Part shown: positions 32,395-38,604 of the stretch, piece by piece
How positions within the stretch are numbered: position 1 is the first letter of the stretch
Layout of the letters: every line of letters begins with the position of its first letter
Origin: Sphaerisporangium cinnabarinum
GTDB lineage: Bacteria; Actinomycetota; Actinomycetes; Actinomycetales; Cellulomonadaceae
Assembly (NCBI GenBank): GCA_003052455.1
Contig: QAPD01000043.1
Location: 1 to 38,604, forward strand
Length of the DNA: 38,604 bases
Direction: 5' to 3'
Notes under the pieces: model-generated
Seen by the model: the letters and a program-made list of their open reading frames with translations, nothing else
Told to the model about the DNA's origin: nothing
The model's database searches: none
Position numbers and translations under genes: made by a program

Positions 32395-33498
32395 ATGACC
32401 GACGAGACGACCTCCCCGAACAACCGCGCGACCGCGGGAGCGAGCCCGGACACGCGACCGGACCCCGCGACGGTCGAGCTCGGGCTCGACACCTTCGGCG
32501 ACGTGACCGCCGGGGCGGACGGCGTGCTCCCGAGCGGCGCGCGCACCATCCGCGACGTCGTCGAGGAGGCGGAGCTCGCGGACCAGGTCGGCGTCGACTT
32601 CTTCGGCGTCGGGGAGCACCACCGCGCGGACTTCGCCATCAGCGCGCCCGAGGTGGTGCTCGCCGGGATCGCGACCCGGACGTCGCGCATCCGCCTCGGC
32701 TCCGCGGTGACCGTGCTCAGCTCCGACGACCCGGTGCGCGTCTTCGAGCGGTTCTCGACGCTCGACGCGCTGTCCGGCGGGCGCGCGGAGATCATCCTGG
32801 GGCGCGGGTCGTTCATCGAGTCGTTCCCGCTGTTCGGCTACGACCTCGCCGACTACGAGGTGCTGTTCGAGGAGAAGCTCGACCTGTTCGTCCACCTGCT
32901 CGACGAGGGCCCGGTCACGTGGTCGGGCACGACGCGCGCCGGGCTCGCCGACCAGGAGGTCTGGCCCAAGACCGAGAGCGGGCGCCTGCGCACGTGGGTC
33001 GGTGTCGGCGGCTCGCCCGAGTCGGTCGTGCGGACCGCGCGGCACGGGCTGGGGCTCATGCTCGCGATCATCGGCGGCGAGCCCGAGCGGTTCCGCCCCT
33101 ACGTGGACCTCTACCACCGCGCGGTCGAGGAGCTCGGCACGCCCGTGCTGCCGATCGGCGTGCACTCGCCCGGCCATGTCGCCGAGACCGACGAGCAGGC
33201 CCAGGAGGAGGTCTACGAGCACTTCGCGGCGATGAACAACCGCATCGGGCGCGAGCGCGGCTGGCCCGCCTACCACCGCGGTCGGTTCGCCCACGACGTG
33301 CGCGACGGCTCGCTCTACGTCGGCTCGCCCGAGACCGTGGCCCGCAAGATCGCCCGCACCGTCCGCCTCCTCGGCGCGGGCCGGTTCGACCTCAAGTACT
33401 CGACCGGCACGCTCCCCCACTCGACGATGCTGCGCAGCATCGAGCTCTACGGCACCCAGGTGATCCCGCGCGTCCGCGAGCTCCTCGCGGAGAGCTGA
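32395..33498 (+). CDS. LLM-class flavin-dependent oxidoreductase
   Basis: A 367-aa luciferase-like monooxygenase-fold enzyme, using FMN or F420. Characteristic segments are VELGLDTFGDV, ADQVGVDFFGVGEHHRADFAIS, RIRLGSAVTVLSSDDPVRVFERFSTLDALSGGRAEIILGRGSF and VGSPETVARKI. The ATG at 32395 has GGAG eight bases upstream. Substrate unknown. The N-terminal 25 residues are nonconserved. Confidence 0.9.
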   Translation: MTDETTSPNNRATAGASPDTRPDPATVELGLDTFGDVTAGADGVLPSGARTIRDVVEEAELADQVGVDFFGVGEHHRADFAISAPEVVLAGIATRTSRIRLGSAVTVLSSDDPVRVFERFSTLDALSGGRAEIILGRGSFIESFPLFGYDLADYEVLFEEKLDLFVHLLDEGPVTWSGTTRAGLADQEVWPKTESGRLRTWVGVGGSPESVVRTARHGLGLMLAIIGGEPERFRPYVDLYHRAVEELGTPVLPIGVHSPGHVAETDEQAQEEVYEHFAAMNNRIGRERGWPAYHRGRFAHDVRDGSLYVGSPETVARKIARTVRLLGAGRFDLKYSTGTLPHSTMLRSIELYGTQVIPRVRELLAES

Positions 33499-33523
33499 CC
33501 CCCCACCCGGCCCGGCCAGCCGG

Positions 33524-34579
33524 TCAGCCGCGGCCGGCGGCGCGCAGCGCGGCGGCCTCGAGGTCCGGAGGGAGCCCGACGGCGGGGCGGTCCGCGCGCT
33601 GCGGCGTCGCCGCTCCCGCGGCGTCGAGGGCGCGGAGCCACGCCCACGTGTCGCGCACCGTCTCGCGCACGTCGCGCGGGTGCAGGCCGAGCGCCGCCGC
33701 GCGCGACGTGTCGGAACCGTGCAGCGCGTCGTGCAGCTCGCCCGGGGGCAGCCAGACCGGGAGCTGGGTCCACGGCTCGATCCCGGCCTCGAGGACGACC
33801 TCCGGGTCGACCCACACGAGCTCGGCGGGCGGGTTGCCTGCCGCCGCCGCGTCGGCGGCGGTCGCGTCGACGCACGCCGCGAGCAGCTCGCCCATGGTCG
33901 TGTGCCCGGGCGCGCTGACGACGTCGACCGGCCCGGACGCGCCTGCGAGCGCCGCGTCGAGCGCGAACGCGGCGAGGTCGCGCGCGTCGACGTACTGCAG
34001 CGGCAGGTCGGCGGGCCCGGGGGCGAGCACCGGGCCGCCGCGCGCGACGCGCCGCAGCCACCACGGCAGGCGGCCCACGTTCTCGCGCGGCCCGAGGATC
34101 AGGCCCGCGCGCAGCAGGATCGCCCGGTCGCCGAGCGCGTCGGTCACGGCGATCTCGGCGCCGCGCTTGGCGCGCGCGTAGTCGTCGGACGTCGTGTCGT
34201 CCGGGTCGCCGTCGACCAGCTCCGACGTCTCGTCGGCTCCGCGCGGCCGCGGGAACGGGTACACCGAGCGCGACGACACGTAGACGTACCGGTCGTCGCC
34301 CGGCACCCGACCGGCGAGGAGCCGGGCGGCGTCGCGCGCCGCCGCGGGCGCCCAGGACCACGTGTCGACGACGACATCCCACTTCTGCGGGACGTCGTCC
34401 GCGCGCAACGCGTCCAGGCCGTCGGGCCGGGTGCGGTCGCCCACGAGCTGCCGGACGCCGTCGGGCACGGGCGTGGTGCCCCGGTTGAGGACGGTGACGT
34501 CCCAGCCACGGGCGAGGGCGTCGTCGACGACGGCGCGCCCCACGAAGTCGGAGCCGCCGAGCACGAGGAGTCGGGTCAT
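33524..34579 (-). CDS. NAD-dependent epimerase/dehydratase family protein
   Basis: A 351-aa extended SDR. The Rossmann motif is GGSDFVG (8-14) and the catalytic YxxxK is Y134-ARAK138, with Ser in VYVSSRSVY before it. Later segments (LPLQYVDARDLAAFAL, FNVVS-like VDVVSAPG) fit nucleotide-sugar or mRNA-binding CSP41-like members. The substrate is unknown. On the minus strand CACAGT lies six bases before the ATG. Convergent with the oxidoreductase and divergent from the toxin-antitoxin pair. Confidence 0.85.
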   Translation of the reverse strand: MTRLLVLGGSDFVGRAVVDDALARGWDVTVLNRGTTPVPDGVRQLVGDRTRPDGLDALRADDVPQKWDVVVDTWSWAPAAARDAARLLAGRVPGDDRYVYVSSRSVYPFPRPRGADETSELVDGDPDDTTSDDYARAKRGAEIAVTDALGDRAILLRAGLILGPRENVGRLPWWLRRVARGGPVLAPGPADLPLQYVDARDLAAFALDAALAGASGPVDVVSAPGHTTMGELLAACVDATAADAAAAGNPPAELVWVDPEVVLEAGIEPWTQLPVWLPPGELHDALHGSDTSRAAALGLHPRDVRETVRDTWAWLRALDAAGAATPQRADRPAVGLPPDLEAAALRAAGRG

Positions 34580-34684
34580 GGGCCCACTGTGGCGCGCCGT
34601 CGGTCCGCTTGCAGCCCGTTACGCCGCCCGCAGACGGCCGCGGGAGGGGACCTCACGACCCTCGCGAGCCTTCCGCAGAGCACA

Positions 34685-34705
34685 CTGGCCAGGTATCCTG
34701 GCCAG
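34685..34705. promoter_or_regulatory. Toxin-antitoxin operator across the -10 box
   Basis: CTGGCCAGG-TAT-CCTGGCCAG, perfect 9-base arms. The -10-like TATCCT (34694-34699) lies inside it, with a weak TTCCGC -35 17 bases upstream. It is the expected position for autorepression by the antitoxin or the complex. Confidence 0.65.
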
Positions 34706-34728
34706 GACACCCCACCCGAGGAGCGGCG

Positions 34729-34983
34729 ATGCAGGTCAACGTGCTCGAGGCCAAGAACAACCTCTCTCAGCTCGTCAGCCGCGCCGCGGCCGGCGAGGAC
34801 GTGGTCATCGCGCGGCGTGGCGTCCCGCTCGTGCGACTCGTGCCGGTCCGGGCCGACCTCGCGCACGGGACCGGGGCGGCGATCGTCGAGTGGCTCGACG
34901 ACCACCCGCCGTCGCGACGGACCGCCCGCTCGGCGAGCCAGATCGACGCCGACATCGAGGCCGCGCGCGAGGGCTGGGAGTGA
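34729..34983 (+). CDS. Phd/YefM-type antitoxin
   Basis: An 84-aa antitoxin. The N-terminal part MQVNVLEAKNNLSQLVSRAAAGEDVVIARRGVPLVRLVPV is the Phd/YefM DNA-binding fold; the C-terminal part (SASQIDADIEAAREGWE) should bind and block the toxin. GAGGAG precedes the ATG. The stop overlaps the toxin start (GTGA). Confidence 0.9.
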   Translation: MQVNVLEAKNNLSQLVSRAAAGEDVVIARRGVPLVRLVPVRADLAHGTGAAIVEWLDDHPPSRRTARSASQIDADIEAAREGWE

Positions 34984-35372
34984 TCTACCTCGACACGCGC
35001 CTCGTCATCTACCTGGTGGAGGACGCCGAGCGTGGTCCGCACGTGCGTGAGCTGCTGGCCCGGCACGGGCACGAGGAGTTCGCGATCAGCGCGCTCGTCC
35101 GGCTCGAGTGCCTCGTGGGACCGCTGCGGTCCCGGGACCCGGAGCTCGAGGACCGGTACCGGGGCGCGCTCGACCTGTTCGTCGAGCTTCCTCTCGATGC
35201 CACGGCCTTCGAGCGGGCTGCACGCCTGCGCGCCTCCTCGTCGCTCCGGACGCCCGACGCGCTGCACCTCGCTGCCGCGCAGGTCCACGGGTGCACAGCC
35301 TTGTGGACGAACGACTCGCGGCTCGCCGTCGCCGGGCGAGGGCTCGCCGTCGACGTCCTGCACGGCGACTGA
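34980..35372 (+). CDS. vapC: VapC-type PIN-domain toxin
   Basis: A 130-aa PIN ribonuclease. The acidic residues are D5 (YLDTRLVIY), E43 (LVRLECLVG), D93 (RTPDALHLAAA) and D112 (LWTNDSRLA), the full PIN set. Family members cleave tRNA or rRNA and are neutralised by the partner antitoxin. It starts at GTG 34980, coupled to the antitoxin. Its 3' end converges on the siderophore-interacting gene. The target RNA is not predictable. Confidence 0.92.
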   Translation: MIYLDTRLVIYLVEDAERGPHVRELLARHGHEEFAISALVRLECLVGPLRSRDPELEDRYRGALDLFVELPLDATAFERAARLRASSSLRTPDALHLAAAQVHGCTALWTNDSRLAVAGRGLAVDVLHGD

Positions 35373-35387
35373 CCCAGGGGCGAGCGG

Positions 35388-36290
35388 TCAGTCCGGGTCG
35401 GTCGGGTCCAGGGGTGCCTCGGGGTCGAGGTTGACGACGCCGCGACGCCAGTAGCCGTGGACGGCGAGCTGGTCGGGCCGCGCGCCGGAGCCGCGCAGCG
35501 CCCGGCGGACCGCGACGAGGTCGGTCGCCTCGCCCGCGGCGAACACGTACTCGTCGGCGTCGAGCGGGCCGAGCGCGCGGACGGCCTCGGCGAGCTGTCC
35601 CGGCCCGTCGGTGCGGTAGAGGAGCTCGGTCGTCGCGCGCCCGAGCTCGTCCTCGACGAACGCCTCGTCGACGTCGTCGCCGATCTCCACGATCGCGGTC
35701 ACCGGCACGTCGGCCCCGATCGCCTCCACCCAGCGCGCGAGCGCCGGGAGGCCCGACTCGTCCCCCACGAGCAGGAGCCGCCCGACGCCGTCCGGCACGG
35801 CGCGGCTCGTCGTCGGGCCGGCGAGCACGACCTCGTCGCCCACCGCCGCCCGTGCGGCCCACGCCGACGCCGGGCCACCCTCGCCGGTGGGCGGCGCACC
35901 CGGGTCGGTGCCGCCGTGGAGCACCCAGTCGACGTCGACCTCGGGAACCCCGTCGACGGTCCGCGTCGCCCGGACGGTCAGCTCGCGCGAGATCGACACG
36001 ACGCCCGTCGGGCGCTGGAGGGCGCCGTCGTCGGTAAGCGTCGGGGCGTGCAGGACGCCGGTGGCCGGGTCCGGGAGGAACACCTTGACGTGGTCGTCGG
36101 GGCCGGGCACGCGCAGCGTCGCGAGCGAGGCCTCGCCCGGGGCGGCGTCGCGGAACGTGAGGCGGCGCAGCGCGCCGGACGTCTCCCGGACGGCGTGCAC
36201 GCGGACGCGGCGCGGGACGAGGTCGAGGCGGGTCACGGGTCGGGAGAACACGGCCCCATTCTGCGCCGAGCACGACGTCGCCGTCGTCAT
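35388..36290 (-). CDS. Siderophore-interacting protein (FAD-dependent ferric reductase)
   Basis: A 300-aa SIP/ViuB-like flavoreductase. The FAD-binding half has VHAVRETSGALRRLTF, DDHVKVFLP and RELTVRATR (the family has an RxYTxR motif; Leu replaces Tyr here). The NAD(P)H-binding half has LLLVGDESGLPALARWVEAI, FAAGEAT and a C-terminal YWRRG. It is expected to release iron from ferric siderophores in the cytoplasm. No siderophore transporter is adjacent. The start at 36290 is the first ATG; homology begins about ten residues in. Confidence 0.88.
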   Translation of the reverse strand: MTTATSCSAQNGAVFSRPVTRLDLVPRRVRVHAVRETSGALRRLTFRDAAPGEASLATLRVPGPDDHVKVFLPDPATGVLHAPTLTDDGALQRPTGVVSISRELTVRATRTVDGVPEVDVDWVLHGGTDPGAPPTGEGGPASAWAARAAVGDEVVLAGPTTSRAVPDGVGRLLLVGDESGLPALARWVEAIGADVPVTAIVEIGDDVDEAFVEDELGRATTELLYRTDGPGQLAEAVRALGPLDADEYVFAAGEATDLVAVRRALRGSGARPDQLAVHGYWRRGVVNLDPEAPLDPTDPD

Positions 36291-36356
36291 CCGGCCGATG
36301 ACGACGGCGACGTCGTGGTCGAGCGCGCGGTACCCCGTTCTCGACGGTCGCGGGCG

Positions 36357-37496
36357 TCAGGCGAAGAAGACCCGGAGGTCGGCGACGACGTCGAGCGGGA
36401 CCTCGAGCGCCGCGTAGTGACCGCCGCGCGGGTGCTCGGTCCAGTGCTCGATCCGGGCGTTGTCGCGCTCGGCGAACGCGCGGATCGTCTGGAAGTCGTC
36501 GGCGAAGACGGCCACGCCGATCCGGCCCCGGCTCACGACCGGCTCCGCACCGGAGCGCTGCTCCGCGTAGTGGTAGCGCGCGGCGGTCGCGTAGGAGTTG
36601 GTCAGCCAGTAGAGCGTCGCCTGCGCGAGCACCTGGTCGGCGGTCACGAGGCTCGTCCCGTTGCCGAAGCTCTCGAACAGCTCGTGGTACGCGAGGACGG
36701 CGACGGGCGAGTCGGCGAGGCCCGCGGCCATCGTCTGCGGCCGCGACGCGTTCATCGTGTTGTACGCGCCCACGGACTGGAACCACTGGAGGTGCCCGAG
36801 CGCGGCGAGCTCCTTCTCGCCGAAGCCGTCCATCTCGCCGGGAGCGCCCGACGGGAAGGAGAAGAGCTGGAGCACGTGGGCGCCGAGGAAACCCTCGGGG
36901 TCGAGGACCGCGAGCTCGCGGCCGACCATCGCGCCGCCGTCGCTGCCGTGGATCCCGTAGGAGTCGTACCCGAGGTCGCGCATGAGGACGTCGTACGCGC
37001 GGGCGACGCGCGCCATCGTCCAGTCCGTGTCCCCGACGACCGGGGTGGAGAAGCCGAAGCCCGGCATGGAGGGGATGACGAGGTGGAACGCGTCCTCGGG
37101 CCGGCCGCCGTGGGCGACCGGGTCGACGAGCGGGTCGATCATGTCGAGGAAGTCGAGGAACGAGCCCGGGTAGGTGTGCGCGAGCAGCAGCGGCGTCGCG
37201 TCGTCGTGCCGGGAGCGCACGTGGAGGTAGTGGATCGGCTGGCCGTCGATCTCGGTGCGGAAGCCCGGGTACGCGTTCACCCGGTCCTCGACGGCCCTCC
37301 AGTCGAACGCGGTCCAGCGCCCGACCATGTCGCGCAGGTAGGACTCGGGCGTCCCGTAGTCCCAGGAGTCGCCGGGAGCCGCGGGCGCGAACCGGGTCCG
37401 CTCGAGCCGGGACCGGAGGTCGTCGAGGTCGGCCTGCGGGACGGCGACGGAGAACGGGCGGTGCTCGAGGGACGGGGAGAGGTGGGACGCGGTCAT
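36357..37496 (-). CDS. Epoxide hydrolase (EHN-domain alpha/beta hydrolase)
   Basis: A 379-aa microsomal-type epoxide hydrolase. The N-terminal EHN domain (FSVAVPQADLDDLRSRL) precedes the alpha/beta hydrolase core. The oxyanion motif is HTYPGS (107-112), the nucleophile is D186 in HGSDGGA, and the catalytic His is H360 in RGGHYAALE. YLHVRSRHDDATPLLL is typical. The ATG at 37496 has GAGGAG upstream. It is divergent from the WYL regulator, with a shared palindrome between. Confidence 0.9.
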   Translation of the reverse strand: MTASHLSPSLEHRPFSVAVPQADLDDLRSRLERTRFAPAAPGDSWDYGTPESYLRDMVGRWTAFDWRAVEDRVNAYPGFRTEIDGQPIHYLHVRSRHDDATPLLLAHTYPGSFLDFLDMIDPLVDPVAHGGRPEDAFHLVIPSMPGFGFSTPVVGDTDWTMARVARAYDVLMRDLGYDSYGIHGSDGGAMVGRELAVLDPEGFLGAHVLQLFSFPSGAPGEMDGFGEKELAALGHLQWFQSVGAYNTMNASRPQTMAAGLADSPVAVLAYHELFESFGNGTSLVTADQVLAQATLYWLTNSYATAARYHYAEQRSGAEPVVSRGRIGVAVFADDFQTIRAFAERDNARIEHWTEHPRGGHYAALEVPLDVVADLRVFFA

Positions 37497-37549
37497 GGTG
37501 GTCTCCTCGGTCGGGCGGGGCCTCGTGCCCTGCTCTGCTCCCGACTCTA

Positions 37550-37571
37550 GGAAGGGTTCAGGAACGCTTCC
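37550..37571. promoter_or_regulatory. Operator-like palindrome between epoxide hydrolase and WYL regulator
   Basis: GGAAGGGTTC-AG-GAACGCTTCC: 10-base arms with one mismatch. TATTCT (37578-37583) is a -10-like box for the regulator, and TAGAGT on the minus strand is one for the hydrolase, so the palindrome lies between both promoters. Confidence 0.55.
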
Positions 37572-37636
37572 TTCCGTTATTCTGGCTGTGCTCGGAGGAG
37601 TTCTCCCGCGTCGTCCGTCGACCCCAGGAGGGACCC

Positions 37637-38587
37637 GTGGCCTCCACCTCGGCCCGCATGCTCGCGCTGCTCGGCCTGCTCCAGTCGCGCCCCGACTGGT
37701 CGGGCGCCGAGCTCGCCGAGCGCCTCGACGTCAGCGACCGCACGGTCCGCAACGACGTCGCCCGCCTGCGCGAGCTCGGCTACCCCGTCGACGCGGTGCG
37801 CGGCCCGGGCGGCCGGTACCGGCTCGGCGCCGGGGCGCGGCTGCCCCCGCTCCTGCTCGACGACGCCGAGGCCGTCGCGGTCGCCGTCGGGCTGCGGGCC
37901 GCGACCGGCACGGCGGGCTTCGAGGAGTCCGGGGCGTCCGCGCTCGCGAAGCTGGAGCAGGTCATGCCGGACCGCCTGCGCCGTCGTCTCGCCGCGCTCC
38001 GGTCCGCGAGCACCGCCGGCCCCGCGAACACGGACTCGAACGTCGAGGACCCGGTCGTCGACCCGGACACCCTGACCGCCCTGGCCGACGCCGTGCGCGA
38101 CCACCAGGGCCTGCGCTGCTTCTACCGCGACGAGCCGCTCGAGCTGGAGCCGTACCGCCTCGTCGCGTGGCAGCGCCGCTGGTTCCTCGTCGCGCGCGAC
38201 CCGGCGACGGGCGTGTGGGCTCCCTACCGCGTCGACTGGCTCGTGCTGCGCGTGCCGGGCGGGCGGCGGTTCGCACCGGTGGACTTCCCCGGCGACCTGA
38301 CCGACTTCGTCGTGCGCGAGGTCGCGCGCGCCGGCTGGGCCGTGCACGCCCGGATCGTCGTCGACGCGCCCGCCGACGAGGTGCTGCGGCGCATCAACCC
38401 GACGGTCGGCACGGTCGAGCCGCTCGCCGACGACCGCTGCGTCCTCGTCACCGGCGGCGACAGCGTCGAGGTCGTCGCGGTGTGGGTCGGGATGCTGGGC
38501 CTGGACTTCCACGTGACAGAGCCGCCGGCCCTGGTCGACCACGTGCGCACCCTGGCCACCCGCTACGCCCGCGCAACCCCGCCGTGA
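37637..38587 (+). CDS. HTH/WYL-domain transcriptional regulator
   Basis: A 316-aa regulator. The N-terminal HTH_11 domain is SARMLALLGLLQSRPDWSGAELAERLDVSDRTVRNDVARLRELGYPV, followed by a winged GPGGRYRLGAG. The WYL-type domain has YRLVAWQRRWFLVARDP (WFL in place of WYL) and APYRVDW, and the C-terminal region is DHVRTLATRY. The GTG at 37637 has AGGAGG six bases upstream. It probably controls itself and the divergent epoxide hydrolase through the palindrome at 37550-37571. Confidence 0.9.
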   Translation: MASTSARMLALLGLLQSRPDWSGAELAERLDVSDRTVRNDVARLRELGYPVDAVRGPGGRYRLGAGARLPPLLLDDAEAVAVAVGLRAATGTAGFEESGASALAKLEQVMPDRLRRRLAALRSASTAGPANTDSNVEDPVVDPDTLTALADAVRDHQGLRCFYRDEPLELEPYRLVAWQRRWFLVARDPATGVWAPYRVDWLVLRVPGGRRFAPVDFPGDLTDFVVREVARAGWAVHARIVVDAPADEVLRRINPTVGTVEPLADDRCVLVTGGDSVEVVAVWVGMLGLDFHVTEPPALVDHVRTLATRYARATPP

Positions 38588-38604
38588 CCCACCCCCCGCC
38601 CCCG

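Noticed and set aside
1-38604. CRISPR array, prophage, insertion sequence or integron
   Set aside because: No regularly spaced repeats, no transposase, integrase or phage structural gene, and no att-like duplication were seen.
1-38604. tRNA, rRNA or riboswitch
   Set aside because: No cloverleaf with TTCGAATC-like arm, no rRNA segment and no recognisable riboswitch core were found by eye; a covariance-model scan could still find small RNAs.
38588-38604. Right-edge sequence after the WYL regulator
   Set aside because: Seventeen C-rich bases, too short to interpret.

Overview
The window is a very GC-rich actinobacterial chromosome segment. Codon third positions are almost always G or C, GTG starts and GTGA stop/start overlaps are common, and many start codons lie 6-8 bases behind a TANNNT -10 hexamer with no leader. 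Gene content and style fit the Micrococcales, perhaps near Cellulomonas or Cellulosimicrobium; that placement is inference. Almost everything looks chromosomal. I see no phage, transposase, CRISPR array, rRNA or tRNA.

Layout. 1-3806: sbcC (cut by the left edge) and sbcD, translationally coupled. 3873-7574: a STAS anti-anti-sigma-like protein, a YbaK-type editing protein, a DUF2087 protein and an ABC-F ATPase with a possible leader ORF. 7818-9872: a large membrane-anchored M15 carboxypeptidase with a PASTA domain. 10070-10588: a small coiled-coil lipoprotein. 10645-16192: a DevR/DevS (DosR/DosS)-like dormancy or hypoxia module, with a DoxX membrane protein, a TPR/Sel1 protein, a one-GAF DevS-like kinase that keeps the heme-pocket His and Tyr, a PPOX-fold flavoprotein, a DevR-like regulator and a two-domain universal stress protein. 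Three DevR-box-like palindromes lie upstream of doxX, of the PPOX gene, and between devR and usp.

16240-21978: histidine utilization genes. hutG converges on a hutH-hutU-hutI operon. A 14-base palindrome in front of hutH agrees at every fixed position with the operator I recall for the IclR-type regulator HutR of Corynebacterium resistens, and an IclR gene lies at 25885-26676. Two related long-stem palindromic repeats bracket the operon (17265-17346 and 22115-22174). 22222-25841: a class-2 UvrA-like double ABC ATPase, then an AraC regulator with a VOC protein. 26757-29358: a Mn/Fe-type metal ABC transporter with a clear promoter and a palindrome at its start site. 29493-29993: a secreted paralog of the coiled-coil lipoprotein at 10070.

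30070-38587: a PAP2-diacylglycerol kinase fusion, a small DUF4190-like membrane protein, an LLM flavin oxidoreductase, a sugar-nucleotide-epimerase-like protein, a VapBC-type toxin-antitoxin pair with an operator across its -10 box, a siderophore-interacting protein, and an epoxide hydrolase divergent from a WYL regulator with a shared imperfect palindrome between them.

The most interesting signals are the DevRS-like module with its boxes, the predicted HutR-operator pairing, the paired palindromic repeats, and the two paralogous coiled-coil exported proteins.
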